Shown: positions 8,501 to 17,271, counted from the stretch's first letter. The stretch is DNA of 64,000 bases from Ktedonobacter sp. SOSP1-85 (GCF_016587415.1 NZ_BNJI01000002.1:2108001-2172000); one strand, 5' to 3'. The notes: generated from the sequence alone by a model not told the origin. Numbers and translations are program-made.

Positions 8501-9045
8501 CTCTTGCTTTTTGGCAAGGTGTGTTTGTTCCTGTTTGACGTTGTTCAACTAGTTCCCTCGTCTTTCGGTACTAAAACACGGTCAACACTACCGCCCTTCC
8601 CCATGCTCGCGGCTCTCCCGCGCTCAGAGTACTACGGCGGTTCCGCCCCATATGCCCCCTTCGGTGTCCTCACCACCTATCCTTCAAAATTGGAGGAGCG
8701 AGAAGCACATGGTTCTCCGGTAGCGCCAGATCACTTTACCCACTTGACCGTAGGTAGGACAACCACATGCGTAGCCTTTGCTACGCTGAGACCATTCCTG
8801 CTTTGGTGATGAAGCCTCTACAGCACTCGTGGAGCGAGGGAACGGCTACGACACACAAGTAGCCTGTTCGTCTGATCTCATCGGCTCTTCAACCGTCCTG
8901 AGCCGGGTGTGCTATCTTAGTGGCTCTATCCTTCGCGGATTCGACCCGCTTACCCTAGTCAGCTCTCCTCGCAGCACATGCCTCTTGGTACGACGATTTC
9001 CCGCACATGCGCCGCATGTCCCTCTCCGGGCTAACCGGTACGCAC
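8402..9045 (-). ncRNA. ORF-less group II intron
   Basis: Read on the - strand, a 34-nt hairpin at 8457-8490 has the layout of domain V: a 9-bp lower stem with the AGC triad, a 2-nt bulge, a 5-bp upper stem (one G-G mismatch) and a GAAA loop. Domain VI follows at 8402-8446 (GGTGGAG pairing with CTCCACC, inner stem with a GAAA loop). Upstream, TGTTGAC at 8581-8587 pairs with 8495-8501 to close a short domain IV of about 90 nt with no room for a reverse transcriptase. CGTAGTACTCTGAG (8623-8636) resembles the segment just before the protein ORF in the Ll.LtrB intron. A GTGCG at 9045-9041 is a plausible 5' end, and the 3' end lies a few bases below 8402. Splicing would need a protein in trans. Confidence 0.65.
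8457..8490 (-). other. Group II intron domain V hairpin
   Basis: The - strand begins AAGCTGAGT, continues ACGCC-GAAA-GGGGT, then a CC bulge and GCTCAGTTT. This is exactly 9+5+4+5+2+9 nucleotides, the canonical size of domain V, with the catalytic AGC triad at positions 2-4. Confidence 0.72.
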
Positions 9046-9122
9046 AGGGCTTATTTGCTTCGCCACCTGCGCCCCCTATCGAGTGAGATCGACAGGGCGG
9101 GAGAGGTTAGGAACGGACAACT

Positions 9123-9576
9123 TCATCTTGTCCGTAGGCTGTTCACAGCCTGGTCATCTGGCACCCGAACGGACGCCCTCAATCGAAGCACACCATGGTG
9201 CTGAATCGCTCCCCAGGCGACTTCTCCCTGATGAGGTCCGCGACGGATTCTCCGTGGGAAGAGCAGATGATGTTGATGAAAGTGGCGCACGGTCGCACAG
9301 GCGGACCCGGTGTGTTGGAAGCTGAGAAAGACCTCGCGGATGGCAGATTGTACGTGGCCGTTCGGGATCAAGCACAATCGCGTCGGCTTCAGTGTAACAC
9401 AGCCCGATGGGCAAGGTCAGTTTGAGGGCACCACGCCGAGCCTTGTTGAGGATACTCCCTTGCAGGCGGGCGCGCATGACAAAAAGCTCAGCCTCTGACA
9501 TGGCACCTTTCAACCCGAGCAAAAGCCCACGCATTGCGCAACGAGGTGAGGAAAAGGAATGAAAGTGACCTGTCAT
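9123..9576 (-). pseudogene. Serine site-specific recombinase fragment, frameshifted
   Basis: The first frame (9576 down to ~9350) shows LLLGLKGAMSEAELFVMRAR then LNKARRGALKLTLPIGL, the linker and start of the recombinase domain of large serine recombinases found in transposons of this group. The continuation VQSAIREVFLSFQHTGSA and the HxxxLLFPRR segment lie in another frame (9377-9123). The N-terminal catalytic domain with the active serine is absent and the zinc-ribbon end is missing, so this is a relic. It lies on the same strand as, and just 5' of, the group II intron. Confidence 0.7.
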
Positions 9577-9778
9577 GCGGCTTGGGAGGGCTTTCCAGAG
9601 CAGAATAAACCAGGCATCATCAAGAAACCCAGCAGTTAGCCCCCGTCCTGGAATGGTCTCGATTCAGGAGGCGTGATAACAATGGGTATTTGCTATCGGC
9701 CACACTTTCTCCTTCCAACATGTCATATGAGTGTGTAACTCTGATGAAATCTGGCGAGCGAAAGGCAACGACAGACAT

Positions 9779-10081
9779 ATGATAAAGAGCGAGAGTCAAC
9801 CGAGCGACGGTGAGGAACAAAACAGAACTGTGTGGGCAGGGTATGCATCTCTAGGGTGGGTCATTGTCTTTATTGTGTTTCATGTGTATTGGGCGTTTGG
9901 GGGGCAGTTTGGCTTAGGGGATGCTCCCGCCCTGCTCCCTGCCTTCCCTCACAGTGTGGGGGCATGGCTATTCACTATCCTAGTGTTAGGAATGTTTGTG
10001 TCGGGAATCATTGTTCCCCTGGCTATAGTTCAATCCTGGGGGCGTGTCTTACCTCGGTGGATGCTACTTAGGACTCGTTAA
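9779..10081 (+). CDS. Truncated integral membrane protein
   Basis: About 100 residues with two clear membrane segments: GWVIVFIVFHVYWAFGG and a second around WLFTILVLGMFVSGIIVPLAI. It ends in QSWGRVLPRWMLLRTR. A YWAxGG segment and a GR.LPRWML loop are seen in larger multi-pass membrane proteins of actinobacteria and Chloroflexota, which continue for several more helices. The stop at 10079-10081 therefore probably reflects truncation by the repeat-rich DNA that follows. I chose ATG 9779. An in-frame GTG at 9731 would add 16 residues of no recognisable kind. Function unknown. Confidence 0.45.
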   Translation: MIKSESQPSDGEEQNRTVWAGYASLGWVIVFIVFHVYWAFGGQFGLGDAPALLPAFPHSVGAWLFTILVLGMFVSGIIVPLAIVQSWGRVLPRWMLLRTR

Positions 10082-10242
10082 AAAATAACTTTCTGCTCTT
10101 CTGAGGTCTGAGTCGCCCCAGCGAGAACGGCGAGTGTTGTTTGCAGAGATTGTCTTCGTTTCTCCGCAGGATAACTTTTAGTAAGAGTAGTGTGAATCAG
10201 CCAGCGAAGCCCGATTACATGTTGCTCAAAAAAAAGTGTGGT

Positions 10243-10466
10243 GCAGCATAACTTTTCCAGGCCAAACAGGAGCCTTTTTCGCTCCTGTGCCAGGTCAAAA
10301 CACGCTCATTTCTGCACTATAACTTTTCATCTGTCCTATTGCAGATGGCTTGAGAAGTGGCTTTATGCAGCGCAGCATAACTTTTCGTTTCTCCAGGAAA
10401 AAGGCCGTTTCGGCGGTCTTGATAGAGAAGAAGTGAAAGTGAGGTTGCATGGAAAAGTTATGCTGC
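10243..10466. repeat. Cluster of GCAGCATAACTTTTC repeats
   Basis: GCAGCATAACTTTTC occurs at 10243-10257 and 10372-10386, a one-base variant pair (GCACTATAACTTTTC) at 10314-10328, and the exact inverted copy at 10452-10466. Weaker TAACTTT matches lie at ~10083 and ~10169. The cluster fills the non-coding DNA between the truncated membrane protein and the end of the ISAzo13-type transposase and may be end sequence of one or more insertion elements. No matching end was found on the far side of the transposase. Confidence 0.6.
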
Positions 10467-10540
10467 AAAGTGTGCCCGTCCTGCATTTTAGATGCCACAA
10501 TACGCTGAAAAGATATTCTTCAAACCGAAAAAGATTTGAT

Positions 10541-11808
10541 TCAATCGACAGCGAGACGTGGTCGGATGGTATAGTTCCATTGGCGACAGACGCTCTGGTG
10601 TTCAATGTTAAGTTGCTGCATTTGATCATCGGACACTTTTTGTCCTTTCTCAAAGGTGCCGTCCACCATCGCAGCCTGAACCGTCAAGCCGGTCTGGGTG
10701 GTGGTGCCACGAATAGAGTTGAGCATGATGTCCAGACTACGCAGCGGCTTGCCCGCCCAATTCAGGCTAATTTGGCTAAAGAGCCGATGCTCAATGGGAT
10801 TCCATTTCGAGCATCCGGTGGGATAATGACACACCGTCACGCTCAGCCCATAACGATCGCTGAGTTGCTCTTGCAGGTGGAGTTTAATGCTGCGCGTCCG
10901 AGCACCATTACTGCCTCCGGCATCAGCCAGGATCAACAACTGCGTGGTAGAGGGGAACCGCTGGCGCCCTTCATCTTCCCACCAGCGGGCCAGAGCAGTG
11001 ACGGCAAACTCTGGGGTATCGGCGGAGGTGCCCACATAGACCGAGCCACGATTGTTGCTGACGTCATAGATCCCATACGGAACGGCTCGCATCAAGGCAT
11101 CGTGCGGAAAGTCATGCACATTGACGGTCTCGGCTTCTTGCCCCCAAGCTCGCCCGGCGTTTTTGAAGTTGCCAATTAACTCTTTCTTTTTGGTATCCAC
11201 ACTGATGATCGGCCAGCCAGCGGCTTGAAAGATCTGCCTTTGACTCGCGATGATCTCAAACTGCGGCTCGCGATCGGGGTGGGCAGTGCTCGCTTCGCGC
11301 TTTTTCGCATTCACACGCAGTGAGTAGCCAAGCTTGCGTAACAGGCGGCCCACAGTGGGGGGACTGGCAGGATGACCTGCGTCCTTCAAGCGCTGAGCGA
11401 GATGGCGCAGACTGCTACGCGCCCATTTCTGCTCGCTCATGGGATTCCCAGCCGTTTCTGGCTCGACCAGCCCCTGCAGGGTGTTTTCTAGCGCCGGGTC
11501 TTTTTTTCGGCACGTGGCCGACCGGCCCCTGGCAGCCGGACCCGCTGCTCTGGTCGCTCCTCCAGCGAGATGGCGAGTTCCTGTCGTCCCCGCTGGATGG
11601 TCTTTTCATCCAGGCCCGTGATTTGAGCGAGCAAGCGATCGCCACCAGTCCCAATGCGGTTGGACTCCACCGCCACATACCAGCGACGTTGTTGTTCATC
11701 CAGGCGGCTCATCAGCAGATGAATCTGCTGATGCAGCTTTTGATCCGGAGGAGGCGTGTCTTGCTGGCAATGAGGACACTCGCATTGATGCACTTCTGCT
11801 TGTGGCAT
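10541..11808 (-). CDS. ISAzo13-type transposase in two frames, probable -1 frameshift
   Basis: The upstream frame (11808-11488) starts after GAGGGGAAC with ATG and encodes a CxCPHC element followed by a helical segment with GRPRAEKK. The downstream frame (to 10541) continues with LVEPETAGNP, KWARSSLRHLAQRL and the catalytic region: ISVDTKKKELIGNF, the DFPHDALMRAVPYGIYD segment, LLILADAGGSNGAR and YPTGCSKWNPIEHRLFS. These are hallmarks of ISAzo13/Rhodopirellula-type DDE transposases. At 11506-11500 the - strand reads A AAA AAG in the correct phase, and slipping back one base joins the frames as EKK-DPALENT. This looks like programmed frameshifting rather than decay, because both parts are otherwise intact. 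Terminal repeats of the element were not identified. Confidence 0.8.
11500..11506 (-). promoter_or_regulatory. Slippery heptamer A_AAA_AAG
   Basis: The heptamer sits in the zero-frame phase X XXY YYZ inside a run of seven A followed by G, eight codons after the GRPR segment. A -1 slip here produces the complete transposase. The same heptamer drives -1 frameshifting in dnaX and many IS3 elements. Confidence 0.6.
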
Positions 11809-11935
11809 AGTTTGTTCCCCTCATCTTTGGTTGTACTGCTCGCCTATTCTACCTCTTCTCTTCTCGTTTCACCAGACTGGGAACTTGGTAGTTGGCACGG
11901 AATCTCGAACAAATTTGAGCTTGAGAAAGCACCTT

Positions 11936-11978
11936 GTTCGAAGATTGCTATCTACAGCCTGAACATCAATCTTCGAAC
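11936..11978. repeat. GTTCGAAGATTG inverted repeat
   Basis: GTTCGAAGATTG at 11936-11947 and its exact complement at 11967-11978, separated by 19 bp, form a perfect 12-bp inverted repeat. The related GAATCTCGAACA precedes it at ~11911. The same words recur at 17285-17340. The remaining DNA from 11979 to 12339 contains no gene I can support. Confidence 0.6.
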
Positions 11979-12339
11979 ACATTGCGCGCTCTCCTTTCAG
12001 TAAAAATGGGAAAACGAAACGTGAAAGGTCTTTCATCAGAGACAAACCACCATTGCTCCTTGCTTCAGGTTGCATTTTGAGAGCAGGTGAGACATGTTAG
12101 AAGCGACATCCGAGAGTGTGTCATCCTCTTCCAGAAAGCGGGGAAACGGTTTGAAAGGGAAGCACGCGCCATCAGATATGATGACAGGCTTCGAGGAGAC
12201 CATCACTGCGACATTGGGGGAGAGCAACCTGGGACGTTTCTGTCTCTGCTCTCCGAACTGGCAGAGGCAGTCCGTTCGTTTTTTGCTCTGAAGAGCGGAG
12301 AGACGCTCATGCTGTTTTGAGAAGAATGGAAACCTATCG

Positions 12340-13245
12340 ATGGCGCAAACAATACTTGTCACTGGGAGTACCAGTGGCTTTGGTCGTCTGACGGTTGAAA
12401 CCCTGGCACGCCAGGGATACACCGTTTTTGCGGGAATGCGTGCTGTGGCCGGAAAAAATGCCCCTGCGGCAGCAGAACTCCGCGCTCTGGCGGAACGAGA
12501 GCAGCTTGCCTTGCAAAGCATTGAAATCGATGTCACGGACGACACTTCCGTGGAGCAGGCAATCGAATCTCTTGTAGGAATCACGAGTCGTCTTGACGTC
12601 GTGGTGAATAATGCCGGGGTGTCTTATAAAGGCCCGCTGGAAGCGTTCACCCTTGAGCAAGTTCAACAGCAATTCGAGACCAATGTTTTCAGCGTGTTGC
12701 GGGTGAATCGCGCGGTTTTGCCTCACATGCGCAAGCAAGGCAGTGGGTTGCTCCTGCAAATTGGCTCGATTGCCGGGCGTCTGGCGTTGCCCTTTATTGG
12801 ACTCTACGCAGCGACGAAATTTGCCCTGGAGGGACTCACGGAGTCGTATCGCTATGAACTCGCTCCCTTTGGCATCGACGCTGCCATTCTTGAGCCTGGA
12901 ACCTATCCGACGCCCATCTCTGCGAAACATCAGAACGCAGCAGATACCGAGCGTGCTCTCCTGTATCAGGCCGCTCTTGAGGAGTTTCTGGCGGCGTTTT
13001 ACGCGGAGAACCGATCCGCCATGCCTCCCGATCCCCAGGAGGTGGCCGACGCAGTGGCCAGAGTCATCGCCCAACCAATGGGAGAGCGGCCATTGCACAC
13101 GGTTGTTGCTTCAGTTGCCCAACGCCAGGCACCCCAAGCGATAAACGACGCTGTCACACAGGAGACCCGGTCCTTTTTTGAGACACTCGATCTCCCCCTG
13201 GTGACCCTTGCCCCAAAGGGAGAGCAACAGGAGCAGAAGAAGTGA
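12340..13245 (+). CDS. Short-chain dehydrogenase/reductase (classical SDR)
   Basis: The 301-residue Rossmann oxidoreductase has the cofactor motif TGSTSGFG (8-15), the structural NNAG (90-93), and the catalytic set Ser143 (in QIGSIAG), Tyr156 and Lys160 (YAATK). The R34 just after the second strand (GMR) suggests preference for NADP(H). The closest subgroup is the stand-alone SDR oxidoreductases acting on small carbonyl or alcohol substrates, and the substrate cannot be read from sequence. It is monocistronic, ends 23 bp before a strong hairpin, and is flanked by insertion sequences on both sides. The start ATG follows a weak purine-rich stretch (GAGAAGAATGG). Confidence 0.88.
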   Translation: MAQTILVTGSTSGFGRLTVETLARQGYTVFAGMRAVAGKNAPAAAELRALAEREQLALQSIEIDVTDDTSVEQAIESLVGITSRLDVVVNNAGVSYKGPLEAFTLEQVQQQFETNVFSVLRVNRAVLPHMRKQGSGLLLQIGSIAGRLALPFIGLYAATKFALEGLTESYRYELAPFGIDAAILEPGTYPTPISAKHQNAADTERALLYQAALEEFLAAFYAENRSAMPPDPQEVADAVARVIAQPMGERPLHTVVASVAQRQAPQAINDAVTQETRSFFETLDLPLVTLAPKGEQQEQKK

Positions 13246-13268
13246 GCCTCACGCTCCTTTTTAGGAGG

Positions 13269-13313
13269 AGAGGAGTGATCTCGAACGCTTCGACCGTTCG
13301 AGATCACTCCTCT
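13269..13313 (+). terminator. Hairpin downstream of the SDR gene
   Basis: A perfect 19-bp inverted repeat (13269-13287 and 13295-13313) with a 7-nt loop lies 23 bp after the SDR stop. It contains TCGAACG and CGTTCGA arms. No T-run follows on the + strand, so a classical intrinsic terminator is not certain. Confidence 0.5.
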
Positions 13314-13468
13314 CTGTGTATCGTCAGCGGGAGCACCTACCGCTAGTTTGTTGCCTCGGGGAATCACGCCGGATTTCGAGTGAATATCCTGAGTAATATG
13401 AGCTCAATTGGTCACTCTTTGATGGGCTTCAAATGGACCAAAATCCGCAGTCAATAAACCAGCGCTAC

Positions 13469-15020
13469 CGGTACTTTGTTGACGAAGGTTAAGCGGAACT
13501 GTAGAGAGCGAGGCCCTGCCCCCGCTCAAGCCCTTGAAAGAGGCGTTGCACGGCAGGAGGCGGGGGCAGTGATGACCAACCGCTCCAATAGCGCCTGAGC
13601 ATGATCCAGGGCTCGAGCCATCCCCGCACGGCTCGAAGGGCTGCTGGCCACGACACCTGCGGCCGTCTCTCGTGGGCCGTGGTGATTTTTTTCCCCCGCG
13701 TCGGCTGGTACGGCCGAGGCACTGGTGGCGGCAGCGGTTGCTGGTTCAGGCGGCTGGCTGACCACGTGGGTCGCACAGACGGTCGGATGACGGAGATGGT
13801 ACCAGCAAAAGGAGAACGCGCAACAGACCAATTGCCAATGCCGGCGGATCGCGGTGTCGCTTCTCACCTGATATTGTGACCAGCCCAAGGCGTGTTTGAC
13901 CTGTTTGTAGCTCTGTTCAATCCACATGCGCAACCCATAGAGCCTCATCACTTCTTCCAGCGTGGCTGCAGGCCATGAGGCTTCCATTTCAGAGGAGGCC
14001 GGCAGGTTCGTGACCAGGTACGAGGTCGTGGTGTCAGGCAATTGCTGGGGGTCGGTCGTCACCACCATGGCCCGTTCCTTCTGATCTGCTCCAAATGGCC
14101 CCGCCACGATCTCCAGCGCCCACCAGTCCTCTTGACTCCCATCGCGAAAGGTCCTGCAGATGCTCACCCACTTGCCTGGATGCTTACTCCCCTTCCATCC
14201 AGCCTCGTGGGCGACATCTTGCAAGGTTCCGGCTTCTTCTTCTGGATGCCACCAGGCATGGGAAGGCTTGAGGGCCAGCACATACGGGACCTGCAGATCG
14301 GCTAAACCGCTTCGAAAGCCGCGATCCTCGCCATAAAAGGAATCGGCCACCACCGCTCGAAAAGGGAGGGCCTGCTGCACGGCTCGTTGCACCAGTTGCA
14401 GGGCAATCTTAAGTTTCGTACGAAAGGCTGGATCGTGTTCCCCCTTGGCAAAATAGAGCGCCGGGGTGTAGGGTTCGACATCCAGCGGGTAGTAGACGTG
14501 CTCGTCGGCCCACAGACTGCTGACGGAGACCACGCCATTGTCAATCTTGCCCACATTGGCCAGGTACTGGCGGCTCACATGAGCCGTTTTGTGGCCATCC
14601 TTGCGATCCCCTGTCTCATCGATGACGAGGACTCCGTCCTTGGTCGGCATTGTGCTGGGATCCTCGCGCAAGATGGTGAGCCGCTCGGCTTGCACCTTGC
14701 GCTCATCCCAGTCCGACTCGGAGAGAAACCATTGTAAGGCTTGCGCTCGTGGCTGGTGCGCTCCCACCAGTGGCTCGGTGTTGACCAGCCCGGTAAGGGT
14801 CTTGTTCCGCTCGCTTGGCAGCAAGAGCCCCTCGAGATAGCGGCGGAACCCTTCGCGCTGATTGCTCTTGCCAAAGATGGGGTCAAAGTGCCTCGCATAG
14901 TCCTCCAGTGGCCCTGGAGCTGCGGCGACCTCGATGCGTTTCGTCATCTTCTTCTCTCCTCTTTCTCTCTTCTTCTCCTTTCATTCTACTCCCCCTTCCA
15001 TCCTCGTCAACAAAGTACCG
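13469..15020 (-). mobile_element. IS701-family insertion sequence, apparently intact
   Basis: Perfect 17-bp terminal inverted repeats (CGGTACTTTGTTGACGA at 13469-13485, complement at 15004-15020) bound one transposase gene. The 4-bp sequence CTAC is present directly outside both ends (13465-13468 and 15021-15024), matching the 4-bp duplications of IS701 elements. Boundaries, duplication and ORF are all intact, which suggests recent insertion. Confidence 0.9.
13526..14947 (-). CDS. IS701-family transposase
   Basis: The 473-residue DDE transposase opens with the family's YARHFDPIFGKSNQREGFRRY region. The catalytic residues are likely the aspartate in VLVIDETGDRKDG (~107-119), the one in VVADSFYGEDRGF (~199-211), and the glutamate in RMWIEQSYKQVKHALGW. 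The last ~90 residues after WYHLRHP are low-complexity, rich in A, P and S, as often in this family. An AGAGAAGAAG site precedes the ATG. No frameshift is visible, so it may be active and could mobilise the MITE at 17148-17271 that shares its ends. Confidence 0.9.
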   Translation of the reverse strand: MTKRIEVAAAPGPLEDYARHFDPIFGKSNQREGFRRYLEGLLLPSERNKTLTGLVNTEPLVGAHQPRAQALQWFLSESDWDERKVQAERLTILREDPSTMPTKDGVLVIDETGDRKDGHKTAHVSRQYLANVGKIDNGVVSVSSLWADEHVYYPLDVEPYTPALYFAKGEHDPAFRTKLKIALQLVQRAVQQALPFRAVVADSFYGEDRGFRSGLADLQVPYVLALKPSHAWWHPEEEAGTLQDVAHEAGWKGSKHPGKWVSICRTFRDGSQEDWWALEIVAGPFGADQKERAMVVTTDPQQLPDTTTSYLVTNLPASSEMEASWPAATLEEVMRLYGLRMWIEQSYKQVKHALGWSQYQVRSDTAIRRHWQLVCCAFSFCWYHLRHPTVCATHVVSQPPEPATAAATSASAVPADAGEKNHHGPRETAAGVVASSPSSRAGMARALDHAQALLERLVITAPASCRATPLSRA

Positions 15021-15021
15021 C

Positions 15022-15048
15022 TACAGCGGTGTTCACAAAGATTGAGCT
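15022..15048 (+). repeat. Left copy of 27-bp inverted repeat flanking the kinase gene
   Basis: TACAGCGGTGTTCACAAAGA and the following bases to 15048 are repeated in inverted orientation at 17120-17146, with one mismatch in 27. The two copies flank only the sensor kinase gene. The IS701 element is inserted exactly at the outer edge of this copy. Confidence 0.8.
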
Positions 15049-15182
15049 ACCTCATTACTCGGCCTTCCTTTCAAACCAGCGTGCTCGCCCTGGCAATCAT
15101 CGTGTGGTGAGATTGAAGTCTCTTTTCTACGACACATATAATGACCTTAGAATAATGTTCTTTTTCTCAGCTTGCAGCGCAA

Positions 15183-17099
15183 TTGAGTATTTCCGAAAGA
15201 AGCTCTGAGGTGGGTAAAAGCTCGCACCATGTCAAACAACGCACATTGAAACGGGGGGGAACGTCTGCAGGGAAGCCGGTTCCTCACTCCCGCTCTTTGG
15301 GGATCACACCTCACGACCAGATGCAACCTCACCAGTTGAAAGCCGTCTGGGAGTCTTTCCCGGATAGTCTTATTGCCTGTGATCGCAACCAGAAGATTGT
15401 ACGGATCAATGCCGCTGCTTGCAAGCTCTTTGAAGTGGCTTCCCAAGCTCAATGCCAAGGAAAAGACTACAAACAGTTTCTCAAGCACTACATACACTCT
15501 GGTGAGCCGTTACCATCCGTTGCCTCAGGGCAGTGGCTGATGTACCTCGCTCTTGCTGGGAAAGCAGGAGCCAGCCCGCCAGAACAGACGCTTCTGCTGG
15601 ATCTGCCTTCCGGGCGCAAGATCACAGTCACTGTTCGCTCCTTTCCCGTGATTGATCAAGAGCACGGCACGGAAGAAATCGTCTTTGTCTTCCAGGAACG
15701 TACGGCAATCTCCCACCTCCAACGTGTCCACGAGTCGATGTTGGACCTACTCACCGCGATCGAGCAGATTCCTGAGCAGATGGATTACACCTTGCCAGAA
15801 GAGACCTTCCTCCTCTCGCCTCCGGTGCTTTTCGTGGCCCAGCAGGTAGTGGATGTTATCCGGTCTGTCCTGGATTGTCACCGGGTGAATATGCTCGCGC
15901 TCGGTCATCGAACGGGCCATCTGTATTTTGTCGCGGGAAGTGGTTATACCGCTGCACAAGAACAGTACTGGCGGGACATCGGGGGATACTTCCATGGTTC
16001 AGAAGTGCTTGACGACGTCGCATTCGCTCGCCTGGGCGCCCACCAGGAGGTGGTGCTTGCGATAAATCAGTTGCACACCATTGAACGCCTCGGGAAACAA
16101 CTGCCTTTTCCGGCGTCTCTTTACCCCGTGTCCCCTGGCTCCGAGACCATCCTGTTACTTCCTCTGTTTCTGGAACAGCAGTGGGTTGGTGTGCTGATGG
16201 TCGTCAAAGCGAGTTCGGAAGGAGCATATACGCCAGAGGAGATCGCGCTCGTGAAAGCCGTCACCGCGCAGACCATGCTGCTCATTGAGGGTATTCACTG
16301 TTTTTACGCGCAGGAAGAGAAACAGAAGAAAGCACTTGCCCAGCGCGAAGTGAGTCGCCTGGCGGGCGACTTTCTGACCCTGGCCACGCATGAACTGCGC
16401 ACTCCACTGACGAGAGTCCTGGGCAATCTGCAATTAGCACAGCGCCGATTGCAGACCTACAAAGGGCAGCTCGCTCCTCCGTGTGCTCAGCTAAACGAAC
16501 CCATTGCCCATGTTCAGCAACCCCTGGCAGCCGCCTCGCAGAGTGCCCAACTTCAGCAGCAGATGATCAATGACTTGATCGATGATGCGCGTATCCAGAC
16601 CCATATGCTCGCGTTGTCCTTGAACCCTGAGGATCTGCTCACCCTGCTGAGAGAGGTGGTAGCCGGGCAGCAACACGCTGCGCCAGAGCACACCATCGTA
16701 TTGGATGCTCCGCCTTTGGAACAAGGCGTGCCTATCCTCGCCGATGCTGAGCGAATCAAGCACGTTCTTACCACCTACCTGACGAATGCGCTCACCTATT
16801 CTCCCCCAGGACAGCCTGTGCTGGTGCAGTTACGAATTGCGGAGGCGCTCGCCCGTGTCTCAGTCCATAACGAGGGATCGGGTATTGCGAGAGAAGAGCT
16901 CGATCATATCTGGGAACGCTTCTATCGCGCCAAAGGCAGTGCCGTCCAGCATGAACTGGATCTGAGCTTCGGATTGGCCCTCTATTTATGCCGGGTGTTT
17001 ATTGAACGGCATGAGGGGAGCGTTGGGGTGGAGAGCGCTCCTGGTCAGGGAGCCACCTTCTGGTTTACCTTGCCCATCATCCCATCTCCGGGAGCGTGA
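15183..17099 (+). CDS. PAS-GAF sensor histidine kinase (orphan)
   Basis: This cytoplasmic kinase has no membrane segment. A PAS domain spans roughly residues 51-175, a GAF-like domain 210-375, and a short linker leads to HisKA, with the phospho-accepting His403 in LATHELRTPL. In the HATPase_c domain the N box contains Asn535 (YLTNALTYS), the G1 box reads NEGSGI (563-568), and the G2 box is reduced to SFGLAL (595-600). It probably senses a ligand or redox cue through PAS/GAF and phosphorylates an unlinked regulator, since no response regulator is adjacent. The TTG at 15183 lacks a clear ribosome site. GTG 15210, preceded by GAAAGAAG, is an alternative start. A 27-bp inverted repeat flanks the gene on both sides. 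Confidence 0.88.
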   Translation: MSISERSSEVGKSSHHVKQRTLKRGGTSAGKPVPHSRSLGITPHDQMQPHQLKAVWESFPDSLIACDRNQKIVRINAAACKLFEVASQAQCQGKDYKQFLKHYIHSGEPLPSVASGQWLMYLALAGKAGASPPEQTLLLDLPSGRKITVTVRSFPVIDQEHGTEEIVFVFQERTAISHLQRVHESMLDLLTAIEQIPEQMDYTLPEETFLLSPPVLFVAQQVVDVIRSVLDCHRVNMLALGHRTGHLYFVAGSGYTAAQEQYWRDIGGYFHGSEVLDDVAFARLGAHQEVVLAINQLHTIERLGKQLPFPASLYPVSPGSETILLLPLFLEQQWVGVLMVVKASSEGAYTPEEIALVKAVTAQTMLLIEGIHCFYAQEEKQKKALAQREVSRLAGDFLTLATHELRTPLTRVLGNLQLAQRRLQTYKGQLAPPCAQLNEPIAHVQQPLAAASQSAQLQQQMINDLIDDARIQTHMLALSLNPEDLLTLLREVVAGQQHAAPEHTIVLDAPPLEQGVPILADAERIKHVLTTYLTNALTYSPPGQPVLVQLRIAEALARVSVHNEGSGIAREELDHIWERFYRAKGSAVQHELDLSFGLALYLCRVFIERHEGSVGVESAPGQGATFWFTLPIIPSPGA

Positions 17100-17119
17100 C
17101 ACAAGCTCCATGGTAGGGG

Positions 17120-17146
17120 AGCTCAATCTTTGTGAACACCACTGTA
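17120..17146 (-). repeat. Right copy of 27-bp inverted repeat flanking the kinase gene
   Basis: This is the inverted partner of 15022-15048 (26/27 identity). The MITE at 17148 is inserted at the position that mirrors the IS701 insertion in the left copy. Confidence 0.8.
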
Positions 17147-17147
17147 A

Positions 17148-17271
17148 CGATACTTTGTTGATTCGGGAAAGCGCTCCTAAATGTGTGTATCTATTCTGAG
17201 CCATTTGCGCTCGATTCAACATCATTTGATGGGTTTACTCTGGGATAGAGTCCCGAATCAACAAAGTACCG
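17148..17271. mobile_element. 124-bp MITE related to the IS701 element
   Basis: The ends are 21-bp inverted repeats with one mismatch (starting CGATACTTTGTTGATTCGGG at 17148, complement at 17251-17271). The first ~14 bases match the ends of the IS701 element upstream with one difference. A 4-bp direct duplication GTAA flanks it (17144-17147 and 17272-17275). It has no coding capacity, as expected for a non-autonomous element mobilised by an IS701-type transposase. Confidence 0.85.

Noticed and set aside
8504..9150. Several short + strand ORFs (60-100 codons)
   Set aside because: They lie across the folded group II intron RNA, start without ribosome sites and have no recognisable family.
10238..11179. 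313-codon + strand ORF
   Set aside because: It is antisense to the ISAzo13-type transposase, whose motifs are clear. It has no family features.
12036..12339. Small ORFs upstream of the SDR gene (65-77 codons)
   Set aside because: No ribosome site or recognisable pattern. Frames overlap each other and the region is probably promoter and insertion-element flank.
12334..13098. 254-codon - strand ORF
   Set aside because: Lies antisense to the SDR gene, which has all catalytic motifs.
13700..17100. Classical composite transposon around the kinase
   Set aside because: The two flanking elements are one full IS and one MITE with separate, different 4-bp duplications, so they were inserted independently. 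The outer unit remains only a hypothesis.
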